Below are positions 35,006 to 43,422 of a stretch of DNA of 64,000 bases, in pieces; the first letter of the stretch is position 1; every line of letters starts with the position of its first letter. This stretch comes from Bacteroidales bacterium UBA3653. GTDB lineage: Bacteria > Bacteroidota > Bacteroidia > Bacteroidales > Paludibacteraceae. The position numbers and the translations under genes are program-made. The notes below the pieces were generated by a model. The model had not been told where the DNA came from. It worked only from the letters and a program-made list of their open reading frames with translations, and ran no database searches. The stretch spans positions 186,001-250,000 of the forward strand of contig DFKE01000014.1 of NCBI GenBank assembly GCA_002373505.1, written 5' to 3'.

Positions 35006-35040
35006 AATTATCAATTATAAATTATTAATTATCAATTAAA
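35006..35040. repeat. 7-bp tandem array with AATT core, 5 units
   Basis: Units AATTATC, AATTATA, AATTATT, AATTATC, AATTAAA without gaps. It fills the nif3-zinc ribbon spacer and includes the nif3 stop codon and its last codons; TAA recurs in the coding direction. Confidence 0.9.
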
Positions 35041-35807
35041 ACCGGTGTTCTGTCTTTCTCGGATATATAGCATGTTACACCGAGCGGCGCCAGAATATCC
35101 CGGAATATCTCGCGAGCGTGACGCTCGCTGATCCAATGGTCTATATCGATGACCCCTATTCTGCCGTCAGCGTCCTGAAAATCATGGTATTTGCAGTCGG
35201 CGGTGAGGTACACATCAGCCTTCTGGGATATAGCTTCGCCGATAAACTCTGCTCCGGCCCCTCCGCATAGTGCTACCACCTGAACGGTTTCGCTTGCGGG
35301 ACGCGTATAGCGGATATAGGTAGGAGAAAGAATAGTACGTACATGAGCTATAAAATCCGGATAGGGCATCGGTTCAGGCAGCGAACCGATAATACCGAGA
35401 TAATTATACTCTCCCTTGAGCGGAGAGACAGAGAGGGGTTTATAGTTCTCTATGCCTAATTTGTCGGCAAGACGGGTATTTATTCCGCCGGACACGGAAT
35501 CCAGACTGGTGTGTGCGGAATAGATAGCGATGTCATGTTTGACAGCCTGCTCCACTACGCGTGCCTGCGGGGTCTGGCCGCATACCTGTTTCAGTCCGTG
35601 GAAGAGTAATGGATGGTGGGAGACGATGAGTTGGCATCCGCGCATAATAGCCTCATCGACCACCTCCGGCGTAACGTCTGTGGTCAAGAGGACGGAGCTG
35701 ATTTCGCGTCCCGTGTCACCTACCTGCATTCCCGAGTTATCCCAATTCTCCTGGGCACTCCGTGGCGCTACAGATTCTATGCTATTGATAATCTCCCTAA
35801 GGAGCAC
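35025..35807 (-). CDS. Nif3-like dinuclear metal protein (YbgI/DUF34)
   Basis: 260 residues. The metal-binding residues are seen in LIVSHHPLLFHG (two His), SAHTSLDS (His, Asp), DIDHWISERH (His) and the last ligand Glu. Related proteins are called GTP cyclohydrolase type 2-like, but their real reaction is unclear. A segment KPLSVSPLKGEYNYLG comes from the dispersed 33-bp element at 35409-35441. It starts directly after DUF5606 ends. Confidence 0.88.
   Translation of the reverse strand: MLLREIINSIESVAPRSAQENWDNSGMQVGDTGREISSVLLTTDVTPEVVDEAIMRGCQLIVSHHPLLFHGLKQVCGQTPQARVVEQAVKHDIAIYSAHTSLDSVSGGINTRLADKLGIENYKPLSVSPLKGEYNYLGIIGSLPEPMPYPDFIAHVRTILSPTYIRYTRPASETVQVVALCGGAGAEFIGEAISQKADVYLTADCKYHDFQDADGRIGVIDIDHWISERHAREIFRDILAPLGVTCYISEKDRTPVLIDN
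35409..35441. repeat. Dispersed 33-bp palindromic element, copy in nif3
   Basis: CTCTCCCTTGAGCGGAGAG followed by ACAGAGAGGGGTTT; 30 of 33 positions agree with the copy at 30308-30340. In frame in nif3 on the opposite coding strand, where it codes for PLSVSPLKGE. Confidence 0.8.
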
Positions 35808-36230
35808 TTATTTTTGTTCCTCTTCCGGCTCTTCAAGCGTAAAATCGGTTATGCCGGCGTTAACGAGGATGTTATACCATTGGATGAGTTTCCGGATGTC
35901 TGACGGATAAACACGGTCGCGGTCCCAGTTGGGAAGCACCTCGTCGAACCATGCCTGCAACTCCGGGTTGGAGGCTTTTTTCGGATCCATGGCTACAGGC
36001 TTCAGTCCCTCTTTCTTGCCTGCGCTGGTCAGGACTTCGCTCAACGATATATCGTCAGCGTCAGTAAACATGGATACGTCGCTCAGCGCTACTATCTTGT
36101 CACGCGCATAAGTCGGCATACGCTTGCCGTCAACCAGACTCTCTACAATCAGCATATTATTGCCGCGACTGACCAGTTTATACAAACCCGGTTTGCCGGT
36201 TATGGCCAGTATTTCCGATAATTTTGTCAT
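35808..36230 (-). CDS. DUF5606 protein
   Basis: 140 residues from the ATG at 36230 (MTKLSEILAITGKPGLYKLV); the longer frame upstream would start inside the promoter. DUF5606 is a Bacteroidota family of unknown role, with an N-terminal small beta domain (LVSRGNNMLIVESLVDGKRM) and a helical C-terminal part. It is the first gene of the operon with nif3 and the zinc ribbon gene; there is no gap to nif3. Confidence 0.8.
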   Translation of the reverse strand: MTKLSEILAITGKPGLYKLVSRGNNMLIVESLVDGKRMPTYARDKIVALSDVSMFTDADDISLSEVLTSAGKKEGLKPVAMDPKKASNPELQAWFDEVLPNWDRDRVYPSDIRKLIQWYNILVNAGITDFTLEEPEEEQK

Positions 36231-36262
36231 GTCTATCCTTTCAATTTTTCTGAAATCCGCTG

Positions 36263-36294
36263 CAAAATTAGTATATTTTTTTGAGATACGCAAA
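36263..36294 (-). promoter_or_regulatory. Promoter for DUF5606-nif3-zinc ribbon operon
   Basis: Minus strand: TTTG at 36294-36291, 20-bp spacer, TAATTTTG at 36270-36263. Leader about 26 nt. Confidence 0.8.
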
Positions 36295-36318
36295 AAATTA
36301 GTGTTTTTTTTGCCAATT

Positions 36319-37650
36319 TTACCCGATATTGACCAAATCGCCGTTCAGGAAACTGTCGTAAGCCGTCATATCGATCAAGCCGTGACCGCTGAGATTGAAG
36401 AGGATCACTTTCTCTTCTCCGGTCTCGATACATTTCTTCGCTTCGCGGATAGTGGCGGCGATAGCGTGACAGCTCTCCGGAGCGGGAATAATACCTTCCG
36501 TGCGGGCGAAGAGCAATCCGGCGTCGAAGGACTCCAGTTGCGGGATGTCCACGCCACGCATATAGCCGTCTTTGAGCAACTGGCTGACAATCGTACCGGC
36601 TCCGTGGTAGCGCAAGCCGCCGGCATGGATGTTAGCCGGTTTGAAAGTGTGACCCAGGGTGTACATCGGCAGCAGAGGAGTATAACCTGCACTGTCGCCG
36701 AAGTCGTATTCGAACTTGCCTTTGGTCAGTTTCGGACAGCTCGCCGGCTCTGCGGCAATAAAATCAATTACCTTCGTACTTCGTACATCGTCCCTTTGTC
36801 CTTTTAATTGGTGTCTCATGAAGGGGAAAGCCAGACCGCCGAAGTTGCTTCCTCCGCCGAAACAGGCAATGATCGTATCGGGGTATTCACCCGCCATAGC
36901 CATCTGCTTCTCCGCCTCCAGACCGATGATGGTCTGGTGGAGCGATACATGGCTCATCACAGAACCCAGCGTATATTTGCAGTTGGGCGTAGTGGTAGCC
37001 AGTTCGACCGCTTCGGAGATAGCCGTACCCAGCGAACCGGGGTGGTTCGGGTCGGCGGTGATGATATCTTTTCCGGCACGGGTGGACATGGACGGAGAAC
37101 CGGTTACGGTTGCGCCGAAAGTACGCATGATACTGCTGCGGTAGGGTTTCTGCTGCATCGAGATCTTCACTTGATATACCGCACATTCCAGCCCAAACGT
37201 CTTGGCGGCATAACTCAGAGCGGCACCCCATTGACCCGCGCCTGTCTCTGTCGTCACGTTAGTCACACCTTCCTGCTTGCAGTAATAGCACTGCGGAATG
37301 GCGGAGTTCACCTTGTGCGAACCAAGCGGATTGACGCTCTCGTTCTTAAAATATATATGCGCGGGCGTACCTAATGCTTCTTCGAGCGCATAAGCGCGCA
37401 CGAGCGGCGTGGAGCGGTAGAAACGGTAACGTTCCTGTACTTCCTCCGGGATGTCGATCCATGGGTGGATCTGGTCCAGTTCCTGCTTGGCACACTCGGC
37501 GGCAAAGATATGCGCCAGATCATCCGCGCTCAGCGGCTCTTTGGTTGCGGGATTCAGCAACGGCAGAGGTTTGTTCACCATATCTGCCTGAATATTGTAC
37601 CATTGGCGAGGCAGTTCGCTTTCGTCCAACAAAAAACGTTTCTGTTTCAT
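36319..37650 (-). CDS. Tryptophan synthase beta chain, TrpB2 type
   Basis: 443 residues, longer than TrpB1 (~395). TrpB makes tryptophan from indole and serine with PLP. The PLP lysine is in NPLGSHKVNSAI, the catalytic Glu in TTETGAGQWG, and the phosphate loop in CFGGGSNFGG. The N-terminal extension and YRSTPLVRAYALEEALGTPA fit the TrpB2 group, which often stands alone, as here: no other trp gene is in the window. TrpB2 may salvage free indole. It has its own promoter and a long spacer before DUF5606. Confidence 0.9.
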   Translation of the reverse strand: MKQKRFLLDESELPRQWYNIQADMVNKPLPLLNPATKEPLSADDLAHIFAAECAKQELDQIHPWIDIPEEVQERYRFYRSTPLVRAYALEEALGTPAHIYFKNESVNPLGSHKVNSAIPQCYYCKQEGVTNVTTETGAGQWGAALSYAAKTFGLECAVYQVKISMQQKPYRSSIMRTFGATVTGSPSMSTRAGKDIITADPNHPGSLGTAISEAVELATTTPNCKYTLGSVMSHVSLHQTIIGLEAEKQMAMAGEYPDTIIACFGGGSNFGGLAFPFMRHQLKGQRDDVRSTKVIDFIAAEPASCPKLTKGKFEYDFGDSAGYTPLLPMYTLGHTFKPANIHAGGLRYHGAGTIVSQLLKDGYMRGVDIPQLESFDAGLLFARTEGIIPAPESCHAIAATIREAKKCIETGEEKVILFNLSGHGLIDMTAYDSFLNGDLVNIG

Positions 37651-37693
37651 ACGGCTTTCTATTTTTGACTTTTGTCTTTCGCAAATTCGGCTG

Positions 37694-37725
37694 CAAAATT
37701 ACATTTTTTTTTGCATATGTGCAAA
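37694..37725 (-). promoter_or_regulatory. Promoter for trpB, overlapping the divergent promoter
   Basis: Minus strand: TTTG at 37725-37722, 20-bp spacer, TAATTTTG at 37701-37694. Its -33 element lies inside the spacer of the promoter on the other strand (37710-37741). Confidence 0.85.
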
Positions 37726-37741
37726 TTTTGTTGTACTTTTG
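37710..37741 (+). promoter_or_regulatory. Promoter for the DUF4293-like gene, overlapping the trpB promoter
   Basis: TTTG at 37710-37713, 20-bp spacer, TACTTTTG at 37734-37741, only 9 nt before the ATG at 37751. The leader is therefore nearly absent. Confidence 0.85.
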
Positions 37742-37750
37742 CGGCGGATT

Positions 37751-38266
37751 ATGGCTTCGAAGATATACAAAATACTGAAAGAACCGCTGTTTAGGCATTT
37801 TATATTTGTGCTGGCAGCGATTGTGGCAACGGCTTTTTTGCCGTCCAAGCCTATATTTTCCTTCCAGAGCGACAAGGGTATTATATACGAACGCAGTTTC
37901 AGCATGGACCGGCACCAATTTGTAGTGACCCAGACGGATTTGGCCACCGGCGCAGAACATGTAACCGCCACCATGTCGGTCAACGGATTGTATTACTGCT
38001 ATCTGGGCATGTTATTCGGCAGTATTGTATGCTTGTTCGGTTTCTTCAGCCGGAAAGGAATTAAGATCTGCCATTTCGTCATAGCAGTAGCCGGAGTCTA
38101 TTACGGTCTGGCTATTTTTTACGCCTTGCGGATGACGGACCTGCATTATGCTACGCTCTTTCCCACGATAACAATTATCCTGCCTGCTATCGTCATACAA
38201 ATGATGTTGCTCGCAAGAAGGAATATCCTGCGAGCAACACGGAACGAAAACGAAGAAGGGGATTGA
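37751..38266 (+). CDS. Four-helix membrane protein, DUF4293-like
   Basis: 171 residues starting MASKIYKILKEPLFRHFIFV, with four hydrophobic segments (near 15-33, 78-98, 102-122 and 130-152). It resembles the DUF4293 family of small Bacteroidota membrane proteins; function unknown. The upstream in-frame codons were rejected because the -7 element lies between them and this ATG. The gene is monocistronic, followed by the CorC promoter. Confidence 0.65.
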   Translation: MASKIYKILKEPLFRHFIFVLAAIVATAFLPSKPIFSFQSDKGIIYERSFSMDRHQFVVTQTDLATGAEHVTATMSVNGLYYCYLGMLFGSIVCLFGFFSRKGIKICHFVIAVAGVYYGLAIFYALRMTDLHYATLFPTITIILPAIVIQMMLLARRNILRATRNENEEGD

Positions 38267-38301
38267 TTTGGGTGAGCACAAACGATTTTTTCTGCTAAAA
38301 T

Positions 38302-38333
38302 CTTGCACAAGTCGGAAAAAAGCAGTATCTTTG
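38302..38333 (+). promoter_or_regulatory. Promoter for the CorC-like gene
   Basis: CTTG at 38302-38305, 20-bp spacer ending GGAAAAAAGCAG, TATCTTTG at 38326-38333; ATG at 38350. The -33 is one base off TTTG. Confidence 0.75.
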
Positions 38334-38349
38334 CACTCGATTTTAGATT

Positions 38350-39507
38350 ATGGGACTACTTTTATTGTTTTTAATCGGCTCTATGGCCATCAGTTTTTTG
38401 TGCTCCGTACTGGAGTCGGTACTGATGTCCACCTCCCTCAGCTATATCAATCTGCGGGAGGAAGAAGGCTATGGACCGGCATCGCTCATGAGCAGTTACA
38501 AGGAGGATACGGGAAGACCGTTAGCAGCCATCCTCTCGCTCAATACGATTGCTAACACGATTGGTGCTGCCGGAGTGGGTATGCAGGCCACCACGGTGTT
38601 CGGCTCCAAATGGTTCGGACTAGTATCCGCCATTACAACCATACTTATTCTCGTCTTTTCGGAGATCATCCCGAAAGTGATCGGTACAACGTACTGGCGC
38701 GAACTGATGGGATTCACGGCACGGACCATCCGGATCCTGATTTTTGTGTTATACCCGCTCGTGCTCTTGGTGGAGTTGATCACACGTATGTTCCCTGATA
38801 ACGAAGACGAACCATCCGTCTCGCGCGAGGAGGTCCTGTCGATGGTCAATGTCGGCGAAGAAGAAGGAGTGGTGGACGAGGATGAGAACAAGATCTTCTC
38901 CAACCTCATGCGCCTGGATTCTATCCATGCCTACGACGTGATGACGCCTCGTGTGGTAGCCAAGACGGCACCGGAGAGCATGACACTCCGGGCTTATTAC
39001 GACAACGACGAATACGATCATTTCTCGCGTATCCCGTTGTATAAACCGGAGGCGCCGGAGTATATCACCGGCTATATCCTGCGCAACGATGCGCTGGAGG
39101 ACCTGACAGAGGACCATTTCCGCAAGACGCTCGGCAGTATCAAACGCCCGTTACCGGCTTTTGACCAGGACCTGACGCTCGGCACTATCTTTGACAGCAT
39201 GCTGAAACAGAAGAGCCAGATAGCACAGATCATTGACGAATACGGTATGTTCGTCGGTATCCTGACGCTGGAGGACATCATCGAGACGATCTTCGGGCTG
39301 GAGATCATAGACGAGAGCGACACGGTGATCGACATGCAGCAATACGCCCGCGAGAGATGGGAGATGCGGCAGAAGAAATACAAGAAAGTAGAAAGTCCAA
39401 AGACCGCGGAAGAACCGCTCAAAGAAGAAAGCCAAAAGTCAAAAGAAGAAAGCAGTGAGGAAGCAGAGCACGAACATACGGATAGAGAACAAACGGGCAC
39501 GGTTTGA
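38350..39507 (+). CDS. CNNM/CorC-family membrane protein with CBS pair (hemolysin C-like)
   Basis: 385 residues: DUF21 membrane domain (1-~140, three to four helices, with SLNTIANTIGAAGVGMQA), two CBS domains (~195-320, DVMTPRVVAKTAPES and IIDEYGMFVGILTLEDIIET), and a short charged tail (ESQKSKEESSEEAEHEHTDR) instead of the usual C-terminal transporter-associated domain. Members are linked to Mg2+ and Co2+ transport. The last 53 nt overlap the start of smpB. Confidence 0.88.
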   Translation: MGLLLLFLIGSMAISFLCSVLESVLMSTSLSYINLREEEGYGPASLMSSYKEDTGRPLAAILSLNTIANTIGAAGVGMQATTVFGSKWFGLVSAITTILILVFSEIIPKVIGTTYWRELMGFTARTIRILIFVLYPLVLLVELITRMFPDNEDEPSVSREEVLSMVNVGEEEGVVDEDENKIFSNLMRLDSIHAYDVMTPRVVAKTAPESMTLRAYYDNDEYDHFSRIPLYKPEAPEYITGYILRNDALEDLTEDHFRKTLGSIKRPLPAFDQDLTLGTIFDSMLKQKSQIAQIIDEYGMFVGILTLEDIIETIFGLEIIDESDTVIDMQQYARERWEMRQKKYKKVESPKTAEEPLKEESQKSKEESSEEAEHEHTDREQTGTV

Positions 39508-39922
39508 GTACATCATCTTAGACCGCTATACCGCCGGTATCCAGCTTTTCGGTACGGAGATCAAATCCATCCGGGAGGGGAAAGCCTCTCTGGTTGATTC
39601 GTGGTGCGCCATCGAGCACGGCGAGATATTCGTCAAACAGATGCATATCGCCGAATACCGCTTTGGGTCGTTCGCTAACCACGAAGCCAAACGGGACCGC
39701 AAACTGCTGCTGCAACGGCGTGAGATCCGTAAGTTAGAGAAAGCCACGAAGGACACCGGCAAAACAATCATTCCGCTCCTGCTTTTTATCAACGAGAAAG
39801 GTCTGGCGAAGATGGAGATTGCGCTCTGTCAAGGCAAGCACACCTACGACAAACGCCAAAGCCTCCGCGAAGCCGACGACAAACGCGAGATGGCGCAGAT
39901 GCGCAAGATGGCGCGTTTGTAA
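39455..39922 (+). CDS. smpB: SsrA-binding protein SmpB
   Basis: 155 residues from GTG at 39455. SmpB carries tmRNA to stalled ribosomes for trans-translation. The OB barrel (RFEYIILDRYTAGIQLFGTE, GKASLVDSWCAIEHGEIFVK) and the C-terminal tail (KHTYDKRQSLREADDKREMA) are complete. The GTG start gives the family's normal N-terminus (KQSTNIRIENKRA) and lies 53 nt inside the preceding gene, a strong translational link. The stop opens a 7-bp array. The partner ssrA is not in the window. Confidence 0.93.
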   Translation: MRKQSTNIRIENKRARFEYIILDRYTAGIQLFGTEIKSIREGKASLVDSWCAIEHGEIFVKQMHIAEYRFGSFANHEAKRDRKLLLQRREIRKLEKATKDTGKTIIPLLLFINEKGLAKMEIALCQGKHTYDKRQSLREADDKREMAQMRKMARL

Positions 39923-39970
39923 TTCGTAATTCGTAATTTGTAATTCGTAATTCGTAATATAATATAATAT
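39921..39970. repeat. 7-bp tandem array (AATTCGT) between smpB and gpmI
   Basis: Units AATTCGT twice, AATTTGT, AATTCGT twice, then ATATAAT-type sequence up to the gpmI ATG. The smpB stop (TAA, 39920-39922) is the first of the recurring TAA triplets, at 7-bp steps, so stops occur in all frames. It makes up the whole spacer. Confidence 0.9.
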
Positions 39971-41504
39971 GAGTAAAGCATTATTGATGATTTTAGACGG
40001 CTGGGGCATCGGCAATAAGAGCAAAGCCGATGTGATCAGCTGCACGCCGACACCGCACTGGGATGCGTTGTTAGCACAATACCCTCATTCACAGCTCCAG
40101 GCAAGCGGCGAGAACGTCGGTTTGCCGGACGGACAGATGGGTAACTCGGAGGTCGGACACCTGAATATCGGTGCCGGACGTGTCGTTTATCAGGATCTGG
40201 TGAAGATCAACCGTTCTATCCGGGACAACTCGATCATGCAGAATCCCGAGATTATTGCAGCCTACCAAGCGGCTCAAGCGCAAGGGAAGAAACTGCATAT
40301 CATGGGTCTCTGTTCCACCGGCGGCGTACACTCGTCTCTGGACCATCTCTTCAAGCTTGTGGAGATAGCCAAGGAGTACGGCGTAGCCGATAAGACTTTC
40401 GTCCACTGCTTCATGGACGGACGTGACACCGACCCGCGCAGCGGTAAGGGATTCGTGGCGGACCTTCAGAAAGTATGCGACGCCAACGGAGCACACATCG
40501 CTTCTATCATCGGCCGTTTCTACGCCATGGACCGCGACAAACGGTGGGAGCGCATCAAGGTGGCTTATGACCAGCTGGTGAACGGTGTCGGACGGCAAGA
40601 GACGGACATGGTAGCGGCAGTACAGGGATGCTACGACCGCCACACCGAGGAGCACAAGGACACCGACGAGTTCATGGAACCGTTAGTGAACAGTACATGC
40701 GACGGACGTATTGCGGAAGGCGATGTAGTCATCTTCTTCAACTACCGCAACGACCGCGCCAAAGAGATCACGATCGTGCTGACGCAGCAAGACATGCCGG
40801 AGCAGGGAATGAAAACCGTTCCCGGCCTGCACTACTGCTGCATGACCCCGTATGACAGTTCGTTCCAAGGGCTGCATATCCTTTTCCCGAAAGAGAATGT
40901 AGAGAACACCCTCGGTGAGGTTGTCAGCCGACTCGGACTCAAGCAGTTACGCATCGCCGAGACAGAGAAGTTCGCCCATGTGACCTTCTTCTTCAATGGC
41001 GGCCGGGAGGCGGAATATCCGGGAGAGGAGCGCATCCTGATCCCCAGTCCGAAAGTGCCGACCTACGACTTGAAGCCGGAGATGAGTGCGCCGGAAGTGA
41101 CGGAAGCGCTGGTAGCCGCTATCAAAACGCAGAAATTCGACTATATCACCCTTAATTTCGCGAACGGCGATATGATCGGTCATACGGGCGTATATGAAGC
41201 TATCGAGAAAGCGGTGAAGTGCATCGATGAGTGTTCGCACAAAGTGATTGAAGCGGCGCTGGAGAACGGATATGAGATCATTGTGATTGCCGACCACGGC
41301 AACTGCGACAATGCCATCAACCCGGACGGCACACCTAACACGGCGCACTCGCTCAATCCCGTACCTTTCGTTTATATCAGCAAGGATCACAAGAACGCCC
41401 GTGTAGAGGACGGTATTCTGGCGGATGTAGCTCCGTCACTCTGTCATATCATGGGTATTCCCCAACCGAAAGAAATGACCGGTCACTGTCTTATCAAAGA
41501 CTAG
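39969..41504 (+). CDS. gpmI: Cofactor-independent phosphoglycerate mutase
   Basis: 511 residues, full length. It converts 3- to 2-phosphoglycerate in glycolysis using two Mn2+. The Asp of LMILDGWGIG, the phosphoserine in MGNSEVGHLNIGAG, FMDGRDTDPRSG, FNYRNDRAKEI and IADHGNCDN are all present. It ends 2 nt before the convergent rhomboid gene. Confidence 0.97.
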   Translation: MSKALLMILDGWGIGNKSKADVISCTPTPHWDALLAQYPHSQLQASGENVGLPDGQMGNSEVGHLNIGAGRVVYQDLVKINRSIRDNSIMQNPEIIAAYQAAQAQGKKLHIMGLCSTGGVHSSLDHLFKLVEIAKEYGVADKTFVHCFMDGRDTDPRSGKGFVADLQKVCDANGAHIASIIGRFYAMDRDKRWERIKVAYDQLVNGVGRQETDMVAAVQGCYDRHTEEHKDTDEFMEPLVNSTCDGRIAEGDVVIFFNYRNDRAKEITIVLTQQDMPEQGMKTVPGLHYCCMTPYDSSFQGLHILFPKENVENTLGEVVSRLGLKQLRIAETEKFAHVTFFFNGGREAEYPGEERILIPSPKVPTYDLKPEMSAPEVTEALVAAIKTQKFDYITLNFANGDMIGHTGVYEAIEKAVKCIDECSHKVIEAALENGYEIIVIADHGNCDNAINPDGTPNTAHSLNPVPFVYISKDHKNARVEDGILADVAPSLCHIMGIPQPKEMTGHCLIKD

Positions 41505-41506
41505 TG

Positions 41507-42277
41507 TTATACGCGTTTCTGGTAGTGGTAGTCGTCGAACTTACTACCCCCTTTCGAACTGTCGAGGCGTTCATGGCCTCGCAGTTTGTTTTTTATACGG
41601 TACCAGAAATCGCCCGTGAACGGTTCGCGCCAGTTGATATGTCTCCAATACAGGATGAGCAGCCATCCGAACAACATTCCTCCCAAGTGTGCGAAATGGG
41701 CTACGTTGTCCGCCGAAAGACCTGCTACGGAGCCTAATCCCGCGAAAAGCTCTATCAGCGCGTATATAATAACGAACGTGCGTGCACGTATAGGAATCGG
41801 TATGAAGAGGATGTACATCGGTACATCGGGATAAAGCCATCCGAAGGCAAACAGGATACCGAATACGGCGCCGGAAGCACCTATGGTATTGAGCATCGTG
41901 GCATAATAAGCCAGCGCCTCAGCACTGTATGAGCCGCTCATATTGGACAGCATCAGCATCCATACCAACTCCTGGATAACCGCCGCTCCGAGACCGCAGA
42001 CGAGGTAATAGAGCGCAAATCGCCTTGCACCCCATTCCTGCTCTATCACAGGAGCAAACATCCATACAGCGAACATATTGAAGAATATGTGGCTGAGATT
42101 GGCATGCAGAAACATATATGTGAACGGCTGCCACCAATGGAAGGAGGAAGCGGAAACATAATGAAGCCCGCCAAGGGCGTTCAGATCAATGCCGTATCGC
42201 TGCAGAACGGCAGCCAGAAAAAAGACAATGAAATTAGCTATCAGCAGATAGCGCGTTACGGTAGGGATATTTCTCAT
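41507..42277 (-). CDS. Rhomboid-family intramembrane serine protease
   Basis: 256 residues with six to seven membrane segments. The catalytic Ser is in NTIGASGAVFGILF and the His in NVAHFAHLGGMLFGW; HANLSHIFFNMFAVWMF in helix 2 is typical. Rhomboids cut membrane proteins within or near the bilayer. The basic C-terminal tail is cytoplasmic. Monocistronic, with a promoter just upstream. Confidence 0.93.
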   Translation of the reverse strand: MRNIPTVTRYLLIANFIVFFLAAVLQRYGIDLNALGGLHYVSASSFHWWQPFTYMFLHANLSHIFFNMFAVWMFAPVIEQEWGARRFALYYLVCGLGAAVIQELVWMLMLSNMSGSYSAEALAYYATMLNTIGASGAVFGILFAFGWLYPDVPMYILFIPIPIRARTFVIIYALIELFAGLGSVAGLSADNVAHFAHLGGMLFGWLLILYWRHINWREPFTGDFWYRIKNKLRGHERLDSSKGGSKFDDYHYQKRV

Positions 42278-42297
42278 ATAGCATGTAATTACGGGTA

Positions 42298-42305
42298 CAA
42301 AAGTA
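42298..42305 (-). promoter_or_regulatory. -7 element for the rhomboid gene
   Basis: TACTTTTG on the minus strand, 20 nt before the start codon. The -33 position reads TGCG; the nearest TTTG is 4 bp further out. Confidence 0.6.
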
Positions 42306-42397
42306 CTATTTTTTCGTGAAATAACCGCACAAAAAGTGCGCCAAATGCAGAAAAAAGCCTATTTTTTCAATATTTTTGCATTTTTTTGCTCAAAATA

Positions 42398-42428
42398 TTT
42401 GGTATATAAAGAAAAAGTTGTAACTTTG
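42398..42428 (+). promoter_or_regulatory. Promoter for the HU gene
   Basis: TTTG at 42398-42401, 19-bp spacer ending GAAAAAGTTG, TAACTTTG at 42421-42428. Leader about 57 nt. Confidence 0.85.
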
Positions 42429-42492
42429 CACCACAAAATTGGGACATGAACCCATGTAGTTCACATTATTAATAACTAAAAACACAAATGTT

Positions 42493-42756
42493 ATGAACAA
42501 ATCAGAACTTATTAAGGCAGCCGCAGCTAAGGCTGAGGTTTCCGCAGCATTGGCAGCAAAGGTTATTGACGCAGCTCTCGAAGAGGCAGTTGCAGCAGTT
42601 AAGAAAGGCGAGAGCGTACAGCTCGTTGGATATGCTACCATCGCAGTAGCTAACCGCGCAGCTCGCAAGGCTAAAAACCCGCGTACCGGTGCTATCGTTA
42701 GCGTACCTGCTAAGAAGGTCGTTCGTATCAAAGCCGGTGCTAAATTTGCTCTCTAA
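42493..42756 (+). CDS. DNA-binding protein HU
   Basis: 87 residues. HU bends and packages DNA. The helix-loop start (MNKSELIKAAAAKAEV), the beta arm with NPRTGAIVSVPAKKV (the Pro-containing tip is NPRTG...), and the C-terminal AGAKFAL are typical. The gene stands alone with its own promoter and a terminator. Confidence 0.93.
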   Translation: MNKSELIKAAAAKAEVSAALAAKVIDAALEEAVAAVKKGESVQLVGYATIAVANRAARKAKNPRTGAIVSVPAKKVVRIKAGAKFAL

Positions 42757-42776
42757 TCCAGGCAATGTAGCTTTAC

Positions 42777-42813
42777 AAACGAGTTGTCCCAGCTATATGG
42801 GCAACTCGTTTTT
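42777..42813 (+). terminator. Rho-independent terminator of the HU gene
   Basis: AAACGAGTTG plus CCC pairs with GGG plus CAACTCGTTT (13 bp with one bulged T), 8-nt loop, followed by TTTTTG. Confidence 0.85.
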
Positions 42814-42837
42814 GTCTGTTAAAAAGGTATTAGGTAC

Positions 42838-43413
42838 ATGTTGAATATTATTTTATGCGGTGCCCCGGGTAGTGGTAAGGGCACGCAATCGGGTTTTATC
42901 ACCGAGAAATACGGTTTGCAGCATCTCTCTACCGGCGATGTCCTCCGGGCTGAGATAGCTTCGGGTAGCGAACTGGGTAAGAAAATAGACGCGCTCATCT
43001 CGCAAGGTAATCTGGTTCCGGACGAGATGATGTACGGCGTGATTGAAAACTATCTTTCTTCCCTGCCTAAGGATAGCAAGGGAGTTATTCTGGATGGTTA
43101 CCCACGTACTGTTTCCCAGGCGGAGTCGCTGACTGAACTGCTGAAGAAATATCGGATGGACGCCATTATGATAGACCTGCTGGTGGACGAACAGTTGCTC
43201 ATCCAGCGCCTTATCGAACGGGGCAAAGTGAGCGGACGGGCGGATGACAACCTCAATACGATCCGCCATCGTATCGCCGTTTATCACAACCAGACGGAAC
43301 CTATCGCGCTGTATTATCTGCATCATGGCAACTACTGCCCTGTGAACGGAAACCACGCCGTAGAGGATGTGTTCCTGCAGATTGAGCGTATTTTGGATTC
43401 GCACATTAAATAA
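42838..43413 (+). CDS. adk: Adenylate kinase
   Basis: 191 residues, the short form without the LID zinc insertion. It balances AMP, ADP and ATP. P-loop GAPGSGKGTQ, LSTGDVLRAEI, the AMP-site LDGYPRTVSQAE and the short LID (RGKVSGRADDN) are intact. obgE follows after 9 nt. Confidence 0.96.
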   Translation: MLNIILCGAPGSGKGTQSGFITEKYGLQHLSTGDVLRAEIASGSELGKKIDALISQGNLVPDEMMYGVIENYLSSLPKDSKGVILDGYPRTVSQAESLTELLKKYRMDAIMIDLLVDEQLLIQRLIERGKVSGRADDNLNTIRHRIAVYHNQTEPIALYYLHHGNYCPVNGNHAVEDVFLQIERILDSHIK

Positions 43414-43422
43414 TGATTTTAT

